NCBI GenBank assembly: GCA_964353555.1 | Contig: CAYGWM010000049.1 | Span: 1 to 29,859 of the forward strand | Source of the DNA: PR03 sp964353555 | GTDB lineage: Bacteria; Myxococcota_A; UBA9160; PR03 | Reading direction: 5' to 3' | Length of the DNA: 29,859 bases | In this document: piece after piece, positions 22,480 through 29,803 of the stretch | Layout of the letters: each line of letters starts with the position of its first letter | Position numbering within the stretch: position 1 is the first letter of the stretch | The notes under the pieces: model-generated | Databases searched by the model: none | Seen by the model: only the letters and a program-made list of their open reading frames with translations | What the model was told of the DNA's origin: nothing | Position numbers and translations under genes: made by a program

Positions 22480-22822
22480 CCCTATCGGCCGGTCGAGGCT
22501 CAGACTTGGTAGTGGGGAGTTGGAGGAGTACGGCCTTCAACCGAGGTACATCCGCTCTGCGACGTGGAGCTACCGCACCGCGATCATCGCGCACCGCGAC
22601 GACGATCGCACGCGGCCGTCGGCGTCGCGTCGGGAGCGTCGCATTCGACGACCAGCGCCTCGCCCTTGCCGAGTTGGAACCAGCCGTTGCCATAGAGGAT
22701 GTCGTCCGCGCCGCCTTCGTAGCGGTGCGCGGCAGTCCGGTAATGAAGAGGGGAGCGTCGATACGTTCTGCCGCGATCTCCGGGTGACGCCGCGTCCACT
22801 CGCTCGGCGTCTCCCCGTTCAT
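22480..22822 (-). pseudogene. Composite gene remnant: sulfotransferase start joined to a DUF1214-like end
   Basis: ATG 22822 overlaps the stop of the flavin oxidoreductase gene (ATGA). The first about 33 codons read like the conserved start of a sulfotransferase-family protein (EWTRRHPEIAAERIDAPLFI, TGLPRT). After about 22730 that frame loses sense. The next frame reads YEGGADDILYGNGWFQLGKG then EALVVECDAPDA, like the C-terminal part of DUF1214-type proteins, and then decays again; a further trace, GRVR plus IVVAVRDD, may continue it. This pattern suggests a deletion joined two formerly adjacent genes and frameshifts followed. The assignments rest on short similarities remembered from the families. 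About 360 bp here hold no intact gene. Confidence 0.55.
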
Positions 22823-23799
22823 CGTGTATCCCGCAGCGCGGGCAGTACGCGCTCCTCGATCAGGTGGAGCTGCTCCCACGCGAGATCGGGCGGCATGCCG
22901 CCACAGAGCGGTTGCAGTAGCAGCACGCCCCGCTCGCGCACGTGGGCGACGGCTTCGTCGGGCGTGAAGATGCGGTACGGCCCGTTCGCCGCGCGAAGCT
23001 CATCGATGCTGCTCGCACCGGAGCGACTCACCGACGTTCCTTCCGGAAGCCACGCCGCGTACATCTGCGCGTCGTGCAGCAGATAGCGACCGAGGCGTTG
23101 CCAGGCGTCATCCGGATCCTCCGCGACGAAGGCGGACGTGACGGTATCGGCCGGTGGGTCGATGAAGAGCCCTGGCTCGTTGCCGTTGCGCGCGCACTCG
23201 GCGCGGTAGAGCGACTCGAGCGAAGCATCGCCGCCCTGTGTCAGCATGCCGAGGCCGAAGCGGGCCGCGCGGCGCACGGCCGCTGCGCTATTGCCGCCGA
23301 CCAGTAGAAGAGGGCCGCCGGGCGTCGCGGGACGCGGCAGCACCCGCACGCGGCGACCATCGAACTCGAACGCTTCGCCGCAGAACGCGCGGCGCAGCGC
23401 CGTCAGGCAAGCGTCCATCCGGCGGCCGCGTTCGCGCAGCTCGCGGCCGAACATCGCGTACTCCTCGGCGCGATAGCCGACGGCGAGCACGTACGACACG
23501 CGACCACCGGACACCAGATCGAGTACCGCCATCTGCTCGGCGATCTCGATCGGGTCGTGCAGCGGAAGGATCAGCGCGGCGACCTGGATCGGCAGGCGTC
23601 GCGTGCGACCCGCAATCGCCGACGCGAGCACGAGCGGCGCCGGCAGATAGCCGTCGGGCGAAGCGTGATGCTCGGAAACCTGCACCGCGACGCAGCCGTT
23701 GCGCTCACCCCATTCCGCCATGTCGAGCGCGGCGGCATACAGGTCGCGTGTGGGCACCCCGTCATCGGGTGCGCGCATGTCGAAGCGCATCGTGAACAT
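22819..23799 (-). CDS. Luciferase-like (LLM-class) flavin-dependent monooxygenase
   Basis: The 326-residue protein fits the bacterial luciferase/F420 TIM-barrel family: GCVAVQVSEHHASPDGYLPA, TRRLPIQVAALILPLHDPIE, AEQMAVLDLVSGGRVSYVLA, VGYRAEEYAMFG, and GGPLLLVGGNSAAAVRRAAR. Such enzymes use FMNH2 or F420 to oxidise hydrophobic or small organic substrates. The start at 23799 is where homology starts; a much longer open frame up to 24012 is Cys/Arg-rich and unlike the family. GAGGGATC lies about 8 bp upstream. The gene is followed by the sulfotransferase-like remnant through an ATGA overlap and is divergent from the calcium-repeat protein gene. Confidence 0.88.
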   Translation of the reverse strand: MFTMRFDMRAPDDGVPTRDLYAAALDMAEWGERNGCVAVQVSEHHASPDGYLPAPLVLASAIAGRTRRLPIQVAALILPLHDPIEIAEQMAVLDLVSGGRVSYVLAVGYRAEEYAMFGRELRERGRRMDACLTALRRAFCGEAFEFDGRRVRVLPRPATPGGPLLLVGGNSAAAVRRAARFGLGMLTQGGDASLESLYRAECARNGNEPGLFIDPPADTVTSAFVAEDPDDAWQRLGRYLLHDAQMYAAWLPEGTSVSRSGASSIDELRAANGPYRIFTPDEAVAHVRERGVLLLQPLCGGMPPDLAWEQLHLIEERVLPALRDTR

Positions 23800-23864
23800 G
23801 CCGAAAGATCCCTCGGCGTGGGTCACAAAGCGAATCGTCCGAGCCGCCTCGCACGTCGTCGATT

Positions 23865-23888
23865 GACCGGATTCGCTCGAAATCGGTC
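23865..23888 (+). promoter_or_regulatory. Imperfect dyad in a divergent intergenic region
   Basis: GACCGGATTCG (23865-23875) and CGAAATCGGTC (23878-23888) form 11-bp arms with two mismatches around CT. It lies 66 bp upstream of the LLM oxidoreductase start and within the 314-bp gap 23800-24113, which otherwise shows no gene. It could be an operator for a dimeric regulator controlling one or both divergent genes. No clear -35/-10 pair was found. Confidence 0.3.
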
Positions 23889-24113
23889 GGGTAGCCGACG
23901 GCTCGATGTCCCAATGCGCACACGGCGGCAGTGCCTTCCCGCCCCATCGCCGGTCGCGAAACCCATCAGATCGCGCGCCTCTGTGTGGGAAACATTCCCT
24001 CGCGCATGGCACGAGCCGTGCATCGATGGATCGGAGGGGTTTGAATATCCAACGGGCTGTCCGGAGTGCCGGCGCGTTCGCGCGAAGTGGCTCGCGACAG
24101 CAGGAGAAGAATC

Positions 24114-25565
24114 ATGACGAGGCATCAGGGAAGGAGTCATTGGATCGACGTCGTCGCGGTGGCTGCATTGTTCGTAGCCGGTCGGGCGTCGGCCGGCATC
24201 GTCGGCCCGCTCGCCAACTTCGATGTCGTCAACGACACGGGCCAGCCGGCCTATGGCTTCGAGATCGAGATCGACGATCCGAGCTTCGATCACACCAAGC
24301 TCACCAGCATTTTCGGTTACGACCGGGTGTTCTCCTTCGTATCACCGGATCCGGGAGCGGTGGTTCGCTTCGGCAAGCCGGTCATCACCGACATGCCGGG
24401 CGTCGGCGTGAAGATCACCTTCGGCGGCACGATCGGCGCGATCTCTACACCGTCCGGGATCTTCACCACGCCCGGCGAGAGCTGCTGGCCGGGTGCCAAT
24501 CCCAATTGGAAGGCCAACCCGTGTGATCACTACGGTGTGAGCACGCTCGGCCAGCCGGCGTCGACCACGTACCGCTGGCTCGTCGAGAGCACGCCGGGCA
24601 GCGGAACGCTCGTCGGAAAGCAGGTCGGAATTCCGTCTGTGGCCTTCGTCTACACGCCGCCGGTCCCGAATCCCATCCCCAATCAGCCGCCCCTCGCGCC
24701 GGCCGCGGTGAACATCCAGGTGCACGCCGTTGCGCCGAATCCCGAGCAGCCGGAGAACGTGAACCTCTGGGGCGAGGCGTTCTGGGTCAAGACCCTCTCC
24801 ACCAAGGTGGACCACGACATCGACCTCGGGGACCTGCTGCGCGGCGATGACGATCAGGAGGCGGCCGAGGTCGAGACCGAGTGGAGCCTCTTTCAGAATC
24901 CGCCCGCCGGGCATGTCGATCCCGATCCGAAAGAGTTGATGGAGAAGGATCTCGAGCTCGGCGACGCCGACCACGCGGTGATCCGCCGCTACGAGTTCTA
25001 CAAGTACACTGGCGCGCTCAATTCTGAGGACGGTGAGGCGATCTGCGACGGTGATACGGTCCCCGACCACGCCTGCGACAGCCCCTACGGCGTAACCGGC
25101 GATCCGGCTTCGGGCATCAACGACCTCGGCGATTTCGTCGGTGCGCAGATGGCCGGCGTGAACCTCGACGTCGTGGTCGAGTGCAGTGACGGGATCGACA
25201 ACGATGAGGACGGAGGCTTCGACTTCCCCTCCGATCTGGGCTGCACGAGTGCAAACGACTTGTCCGAGAAGGCTCCGGTCGTATCCGGTCGGATGGAGTG
25301 TGACGACGGTTTCGACAACGATGGCGACGGCCTAGTGGACATGGCGGATCCCGGCTGTCCGACACCGTTCGCGTCACCCGAGAACCCGTCCTGCAACGAC
25401 AATCTAGACAACGACAACGACGGGTTGTTCGATATGGCAGATCCCGACTGCGCGCCGAATTGGCCGTATCACGAAGAGGGATCGAAGTGCGGCTACGGCG
25501 CCGAACTCGTATTCCCGGTGGGCTTCTTGATGTGGGCGCGCAAACGCCGCCGCCCCGCGGCGTGA
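24114..25565 (+). CDS. Exported protein with three calcium-binding-type repeats and a Cys/Arg sorting tail
   Basis: The 483-residue protein starts at ATG 24114 with AGGAGAAG 4 bp upstream and has a signal peptide ending near RASA. The N-terminal beta domain begins NFDVVNDTGQPAYGFEIEID and includes FTTPGESCWPGANPNW, a type I associate with PEP-CTERM-like surface proteins. From residue 357 there are three Cys-flanked Asp-rich repeats: CSDGIDNDEDGGFDFPSD, CDDGFDNDGDGLVDMADPGC and CNDNLDNDNDGLFDMADPDC, expected to bind calcium. The C-terminus is CGYGAEL, a hydrophobic segment (VFPVGFLMWA) and RKRRR. That layout resembles the Cys-containing C-terminal sorting signals of myxobacterial and related deltaproteobacterial surface proteins. 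Function is otherwise unknown. Confidence 0.88.
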   Translation: MTRHQGRSHWIDVVAVAALFVAGRASAGIVGPLANFDVVNDTGQPAYGFEIEIDDPSFDHTKLTSIFGYDRVFSFVSPDPGAVVRFGKPVITDMPGVGVKITFGGTIGAISTPSGIFTTPGESCWPGANPNWKANPCDHYGVSTLGQPASTTYRWLVESTPGSGTLVGKQVGIPSVAFVYTPPVPNPIPNQPPLAPAAVNIQVHAVAPNPEQPENVNLWGEAFWVKTLSTKVDHDIDLGDLLRGDDDQEAAEVETEWSLFQNPPAGHVDPDPKELMEKDLELGDADHAVIRRYEFYKYTGALNSEDGEAICDGDTVPDHACDSPYGVTGDPASGINDLGDFVGAQMAGVNLDVVVECSDGIDNDEDGGFDFPSDLGCTSANDLSEKAPVVSGRMECDDGFDNDGDGLVDMADPGCPTPFASPENPSCNDNLDNDNDGLFDMADPDCAPNWPYHEEGSKCGYGAELVFPVGFLMWARKRRRPAA

Positions 25566-25571
25566 TGCCAG

Positions 25572-25609
25572 GCGCGCATGGCCGTCCCGAGAGCCGGGGC
25601 CATGCGCGC
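25572..25609. terminator. Bidirectional terminator hairpin between convergent genes
   Basis: A perfect 12-bp inverted repeat, GCGCGCATGGCC (25572-25583) and GGCCATGCGCGC (25598-25609), encloses a 14-base loop. It lies 6 bp after the calcium-repeat gene stop and 30 bp after the convergent NTF2-like gene. On the plus strand TCTCTCCTCC follows, a pyrimidine but not pure T tract. It probably ends both transcripts. Confidence 0.8.
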
Positions 25610-25639
25610 TCTCTCCTCCGCCCCGAATGGGCGTGCGTT

Positions 25640-26203
25640 CTACTCGTCCTCGCGATCCGTGATCGTCTCGTACCAGTCGAAGCTCGCGCGCTTCACCCAG
25701 CCGGGCTGGCGGGATCCCGCCTTCATGCGCTGCTGCATCTTCTCGCTGAGCTTGCCCTGCTGCATCAGGTCGAGGAACACCGCGCCGGCGCAGCTCTGGT
25801 CGAAGAAGTCGCGCTGCCAGCTCCACTGCCAGTTGCCGGCGTAGCGGAACCACGATCCGCCCGTGCCGCCGATTTCGATCGGCTTGCCATCATCGCCCGT
25901 TACGGGCGCGAGCTGGCGCCAGATGCCGATGATCTCGCCCTTCTGGTCGTCGATCAGCGTGCGCACGTAGGGGTAGGTCCACTTGTCGAGACCTTCCATC
26001 TCCGTCCCCATCACGAAGTCGCGGATCTCGTTGCGACCGCGCGCGACGAATTCGTATTTGGGGCCATTGTTCCACGTGTAGATGGCGTCTTCGGCGTAGA
26101 ACTTCGAGAGCGGCTCCCAGTTGCCGGTCTTGCCGCATGCGTCGTTGGTGGCGACGAAGCGGCGGATCATCTCCTCGAGTTCCGTGCGCGGGAAGGCGGG
26201 CAT
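25640..26203 (-). CDS. NTF2/SnoaL-like fold protein of the CYP51 operon
   Basis: The 187-residue protein shows an NTF2-like cone-fold pattern: LEEMIRRFVATNDACGKTGN, WEPLSKFYAEDAIYTWNNGP, FVARGRNEIRDFVMG and WFRYAGNWQWSWQRDFFDQ. Members bind hydrophobic ligands or act as isomerases or cyclases; steroid isomerases share the fold. The start at 26203 is set by GAGGAG 8 bp upstream; the ATG at 26218 has no such site. It lies 11 bp after the ferredoxin stop and is the last gene of the P450 operon. In the mycobacterial CYP51 cluster a hypothetical gene of about 180 codons and a KSI-like gene lie on this side; whether either is orthologous was not tested. Confidence 0.85.
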   Translation of the reverse strand: MPAFPRTELEEMIRRFVATNDACGKTGNWEPLSKFYAEDAIYTWNNGPKYEFVARGRNEIRDFVMGTEMEGLDKWTYPYVRTLIDDQKGEIIGIWRQLAPVTGDDGKPIEIGGTGGSWFRYAGNWQWSWQRDFFDQSCAGAVFLDLMQQGKLSEKMQQRMKAGSRQPGWVKRASFDWYETITDREDE

Positions 26204-26214
26204 CGTTTCGCTCC

Positions 26215-26412
26215 TCATTCCTCGACGAGGCGCAGTGCACGCGTCGGGCAGTACTTCACCGCCGCGGCGAGTTTCGCACGCAGCGCTTCGGGCGGGTTGG
26301 CTTCGAGCACGACGACCTTCGAGGTCGCGGCGTCCAGCGCGAACAGTTCGGGCGCTTCTTCGACGCAGACGCCGTGACCCTGACAGAGATCTAGGTCGAC
26401 GCGGATCTTCAC
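26215..26412 (-). CDS. Small 3Fe-4S-type ferredoxin, partner of CYP51
   Basis: The 65-residue ferredoxin has cysteines 10, 16 and 55 in the pattern CQGHGVC ... YCPTRAL. His13 stands where a fourth cluster cysteine would be (CxxHxxC...CP). This is the signature of the single-cluster 3Fe-4S ferredoxins that feed electrons to P450s in actinobacteria, such as the ferredoxin beside M. tuberculosis CYP51 (Rv0763c). The GTG start at 26412 overlaps the cyp51 stop (GTGA), so expression is coupled and the pair is likely a redox couple. No ferredoxin reductase gene is in the window. Confidence 0.93.
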   Translation of the reverse strand: MKIRVDLDLCQGHGVCVEEAPELFALDAATSKVVVLEANPPEALRAKLAAAVKYCPTRALRLVEE

Positions 26413-27755
26413 GACGCGAGCTCCGCGCGGCGCCGGTAGCGCACGCGACACGGTTGGGCGAGCTGCACGACCATCTTCGAGTGGTCCTCGCGATAGCTCT
26501 CGGGCGGCTGGGCGAGTTCGAATTCGTAGCGGCGCAGCAGGATCGAGAAGATCGCCTTCACCTGCATCATCGCGAATGCAGCGCCGACGCAGCGATGCCG
26601 GCCCGCGCCGAACGGGACCCACGCGAAGATGTGCTGATCCTCTTCGCGCCCGAGCTCGTAGCGCGTCGGGTCGAAACGTTCGGCGTCGCGGAACACGCCC
26701 GGGTCGCGGTTCGAGACGGCGATCGACACCCCGACGTTCTTTCCGACCGGAACGGTCCAGTCCTTGTACTGGAACGGCTGCGCCACTTTGCGCATCAGCA
26801 GGATCAGTGGCGGATGCAGGCGTAGCGTCTCCTTGAAGCAGTTCTCGAGCTGCGGGATCTCGCGGAGCGCCTGGTATGAGATGTCGCGGCCATCTGCGTA
26901 GAGCGCGTCCACTTCTCCGGTAACGCGCTGCATCCACTCCGGATGGCGGAGCAACTCGAGCAGCGCCCAGGACGACGTGGTCGACGTGGTGTGGTGTCCT
27001 GCGAACATCAGCGAGATGAACATGCCCGTAATGGTTTGCACGTCGTAGCGCGCGCTGCCGTCGGGATTCTTGATCGTGCGCAGCACCTGGAACAGGTCCT
27101 TGCTCTGCCGCCCCTCGGCTTCGCGGTGATCGAAGATACGCTGCAGGTAGGCGACGAGCTGCTTGCGCGCGCGGTCGCGCTTTCGAAAAGACGCGATCGG
27201 CAGGTTCGCGTTCACGTACGCCAGCGGGTCGGTGCCGCGCTCGAGATCTGCGAAGAGCGGCACCAGCTCGGGCCCCAGCTCTTCGCGGAACTCGGGTCCG
27301 ACCAGTGCCGCGCTCGAGGTGTAGATGGTGAGCTCGGCGAAGAACGCGAGCAGGTCGACGCTGCCCGACTCGCCCCAGCCCGCGATCATCCGCTCGGTCT
27401 CTCGCGCGATCGTCTCGGCGTGGCCGCGCAGCGCCTGGTCGCGCAGCGAGCGGTTGCGCAGCGCCTGCTTGCGCTGCTCGGGCGTCGCGTCGAAGACGAC
27501 GCCCGGCCCGAACACGGGCTTCATGAACGGGTACGCGGCGGCTTGATCCAGCTGTTCGTCCGGTGCGCGAAAGAACGCCTCCTGCGCGGCTTCGCCGTAG
27601 AGCATCACCAGCGACTGGCCGGCGAGTCGCAGCTCGCCGACTTCGCCGCACTCGTCGCGACAGCGCTGCATCAGCTCGATCGGATCGCGGCGCAGCTGGA
27701 GCAGATGGCCGAGCAGCGGAATGCCGCCCGAGAGGCGCGGGATCGCGATGCTCAC
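26409..27755 (-). CDS. cyp51: CYP51, sterol 14-alpha-demethylase (actinobacterial type)
   Basis: The 448-residue cytochrome P450 carries CYP51-specific signatures. The substrate-recognition motif YPFMKPVFGPGVVFDA (YxxFxxPxFGxxVxFDA) and the I-helix MFAGHHTTS are both present. Other P450 marks are ExxR in FKETLRLHPP and the heme loop PFGAGRHRCVG with Cys389. The sequence closely follows, from memory, M. tuberculosis CYP51 even in variable parts (AELTIYTSS, LERGTDPLAYV, AQPPESYR, HSKMVVQLAQP). It is soluble, without a membrane anchor. The enzyme removes the 14-methyl of lanosterol-type sterols in three oxygenations. No squalene cyclase or other sterol biosynthesis gene is in the window. GTG 27755 overlaps the SDR stop; its own stop overlaps the ferredoxin start. 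Confidence 0.96.
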   Translation of the reverse strand: MSIAIPRLSGGIPLLGHLLQLRRDPIELMQRCRDECGEVGELRLAGQSLVMLYGEAAQEAFFRAPDEQLDQAAAYPFMKPVFGPGVVFDATPEQRKQALRNRSLRDQALRGHAETIARETERMIAGWGESGSVDLLAFFAELTIYTSSAALVGPEFREELGPELVPLFADLERGTDPLAYVNANLPIASFRKRDRARKQLVAYLQRIFDHREAEGRQSKDLFQVLRTIKNPDGSARYDVQTITGMFISLMFAGHHTTSTTSSWALLELLRHPEWMQRVTGEVDALYADGRDISYQALREIPQLENCFKETLRLHPPLILLMRKVAQPFQYKDWTVPVGKNVGVSIAVSNRDPGVFRDAERFDPTRYELGREEDQHIFAWVPFGAGRHRCVGAAFAMMQVKAIFSILLRRYEFELAQPPESYREDHSKMVVQLAQPCRVRYRRRAELAS

Positions 27756-28543
27756 GCGGAGCCTCCGCCGATGCGCTGATCCGGCGGTGCTTCGGGTCCG
27801 AGCGCGATCACATCGAAGTGCGTTCCCGGCGGCGCGGTCACGGCAGTAGCGACAGCCTGCGCCACGGCGTCCGCCGGCATCCAGCGCAGGTGGCGCTGGA
27901 TGCCGAAGGTCTTCCAGGTCTTCATCAATCTCTTCAAGACCGCAGGATCCCACTCGCGCGCAAAGTCGGTCGGGAAGGTCGGGCCGGGGCGCACGATCGT
28001 CGAACGGATACCGGTGCCGTCGAGTTCGAGGCGCAGCGTGCGTGCGAGTCCTTCGAGTCCCCACTTACTCGCGGTGTAGCCGGGCTGGAACGGGCGAGGC
28101 GCCGTGACGTTCTCGGACGAGATGAAGACGAGATCGCCGGCGGCGTCGCGCGCGCGCAGCGACGCGATCATGCGACGCGCGAGCAGCGCCGGACCGACCA
28201 GGTTCGTCGCGATCTCGCGCTGGAACTCCTCCGGGCTCACTTCGTGCAACAGTCCCGGAACGCAGATGCCGGCGTTGTTGACGAGTACGTCGGCCGGGCC
28301 GAGTGCGCGCTCACCGCCGTCGAAGAACGCGTCGATCGAAGCGGGCAGCGCGAGGTCGAGCGGCAGCGCAGCGGCACGGCCGCCGGCCTTCTCTACCTCG
28401 GCTGCCACCTCGGCGAGCTTGTCCACGCGTCGCCCGCCGAGCACAACCGACCAGCCGAGCGCGCCGAACGCACGCGCGATCGCGGCGCCGATGCCTGACG
28501 AAGCGCCGGCCACGATCGCGGTGCGGCTCGCGCGCTCGCTCAT
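27752..28543 (-). CDS. Short-chain dehydrogenase/reductase of the CYP51 operon
   Basis: The 263-residue classical SDR has the NAD(P) motif AIVAGASSGIGAAIA, VLVNNAGICVPG, active-site Ser in LVFISSEN and the YTASKWG catalytic Tyr-Lys pair, then VRPGPTFPTDF. The GGRRVDK after the second strand suggests NADP(H). The position, between a CYP123-like P450 and CYP51, matches the SDR Rv0765c of mycobacteria. A sterol or steroid alcohol/ketone is a plausible substrate but not shown. The ATG at 28543 has GAGGAA 7 bp upstream and lies 10 bp after the preceding P450 stop. Confidence 0.93.
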   Translation of the reverse strand: MSERASRTAIVAGASSGIGAAIARAFGALGWSVVLGGRRVDKLAEVAAEVEKAGGRAAALPLDLALPASIDAFFDGGERALGPADVLVNNAGICVPGLLHEVSPEEFQREIATNLVGPALLARRMIASLRARDAAGDLVFISSENVTAPRPFQPGYTASKWGLEGLARTLRLELDGTGIRSTIVRPGPTFPTDFAREWDPAVLKRLMKTWKTFGIQRHLRWMPADAVAQAVATAVTAPPGTHFDVIALGPEAPPDQRIGGGSA

Positions 28544-28553
28544 CGCCGGTTCC

Positions 28554-29738
28554 TCACGATCCCAGCTCGATCGGCATCGAGGCGAAGCCCCGCACGTTCA
28601 CCGAGTGCACGCGCACGAGCCCGGCCGGGTCGATCTGGTAGTTCGGGATGCGCTTCCAGACTTCTTCGAGCGCGACACGTCCCTCGAGCCGCGCGAGCGA
28701 CGCGCCGAGGCAGAAGTGGACGCCCTGGCCGAACGAGAGGCTCGCGCTGGTGTCGCGCATCAGATCGTAGCGATCGGGGTCCGAGAACACGCGCTCGTCC
28801 CGGTTTCCCGAACCGACCAGCAACACGACCTGGTCGCCCTCGCGCAGGCTCTTCCCGTGCAACTCGACATCGGCCGCCATCACGCGCGCGAGCGCTTGCG
28901 TCGAGTTGTCGTAGCGGAGCGTCTCCTCGACCCAGCGCGGCACCAGCGCCGGGTCGCGCCGCAGCAGCTCGCGCTGCTCGGGATTGCGCCACAACCAATA
29001 GAGCGCGTTGCCGAGCAGTTTGGTCGTCGTCTCGTTGCCCGCGACGACCATCAGGATCAGGAAGCCGATGATCTCGCGATCGGAAAGCCGGTCGCCGTCG
29101 ATCTCGGCGCTGATGAGCGCGCTGGTCAGATCTGTCCCGGTGTTCTTCCGAACCCTGGCGAGCATCTCGGTGAAGTAGTGCAGCGAGCGCAGGCCGCCTT
29201 CGATCGCGGCCTGCGGCATCTGTTGCACGCCTTCCTCGCGATGCACCATGTCGTCGGCCCAGCCGCGCAGCATCGCGCGATCGCCCGGCGGCACGCCGAG
29301 CATCTCGCTGATCACGTCCATCGGGAGCTTGCCGGCGAAGTCGCGGATGAAGTCGCAATGGTCGATGCCGGCGAAGGCGTCGAGGTACTGGACCGCGATC
29401 GCGCGGATGCGCGGTTCGAGTTCTGCGACACGGCGCGGCGTGAAGCCCTTCGAGACCAGCGCGCGCAGCCGGTCGTGGCGCGGCGGGTCCATCGCCAGGA
29501 ACGACATCGTCGCCGACGCGTTCTCGTGGAAGGTGCCGGCGTCGATCGAGACGCCGAAACGGCTCGAGAAACGCTGCCAGTCCTTGAAGCCGGCCAGCAC
29601 GTCGGCGTGCCTCGAGAGCGCCCAGAAGCGCAGCGACTCGTTCCAGTACGCCGGCGCTTCGGCGCGCAGCCGCGCGTAGATCGGGAAGGGGTCCTCGTGG
29701 ACCTCATACGCGTAGGGATCGAAGTGGAGCGCGCTCAT
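28554..29738 (-). CDS. cyp123: Cytochrome P450, CYP123-like
   Basis: The 394-residue P450 has the I-helix VVAGNETTTKLLG, ExxR in VEETLRYD and the heme loop LSFGQGVHFCLGASLAR with Cys343. The segments AGKLPMDVISE, LTSALISAEIDGDRLSD, NALYWLW and VRVHSVNVRGFASMP strongly recall M. tuberculosis CYP123 (Rv0766c), the first gene of the CYP51 cluster there. The substrate of CYP123 is not established. It is the promoter-proximal gene of this operon, starting 65 bp from a divergent dehydrogenase gene. The ribosome-binding site is weak. The exact subfamily needs alignment; P450 identity is certain. Confidence 0.92.
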   Translation of the reverse strand: MSALHFDPYAYEVHEDPFPIYARLRAEAPAYWNESLRFWALSRHADVLAGFKDWQRFSSRFGVSIDAGTFHENASATMSFLAMDPPRHDRLRALVSKGFTPRRVAELEPRIRAIAVQYLDAFAGIDHCDFIRDFAGKLPMDVISEMLGVPPGDRAMLRGWADDMVHREEGVQQMPQAAIEGGLRSLHYFTEMLARVRKNTGTDLTSALISAEIDGDRLSDREIIGFLILMVVAGNETTTKLLGNALYWLWRNPEQRELLRRDPALVPRWVEETLRYDNSTQALARVMAADVELHGKSLREGDQVVLLVGSGNRDERVFSDPDRYDLMRDTSASLSFGQGVHFCLGASLARLEGRVALEEVWKRIPNYQIDPAGLVRVHSVNVRGFASMPIELGS

Positions 29739-29764
29739 CGTGATCGGCGCACCGTATCATCATT

Positions 29765-29775
29765 TCCATTATGGA
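29765..29775 (+). promoter_or_regulatory. Small palindrome in the divergent promoter of the CYP123-CYP51 operon
   Basis: TCCATTATGGA has two 5-bp arms around a central T, within an unusually AT-rich 30 bp between the divergent P450 operon and the dehydrogenase gene. It lies 27 bp upstream of the P450 start. It could be part of a promoter or operator. It does not match the KstR sterol-regulator consensus I remember. Confidence 0.3.
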
Positions 29776-29803
29776 CGCAATGAAAGCGTGGTAGCGTGCG
29801 CGA

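Noticed and set aside
21728..22822. Single fused protein of sulfotransferase start plus membrane protein
   Set aside because: The frame is open, but the middle 120 codons look like frameshifted debris in this frame and the family pieces change frame; a separate start at 22459 is more likely.
23800..24012. 71-residue N-terminal extension of the LLM oxidoreductase
   Set aside because: It is Cys/Arg-rich, unlike the family, and runs through the divergent promoter region; homology begins at the 23799 start.
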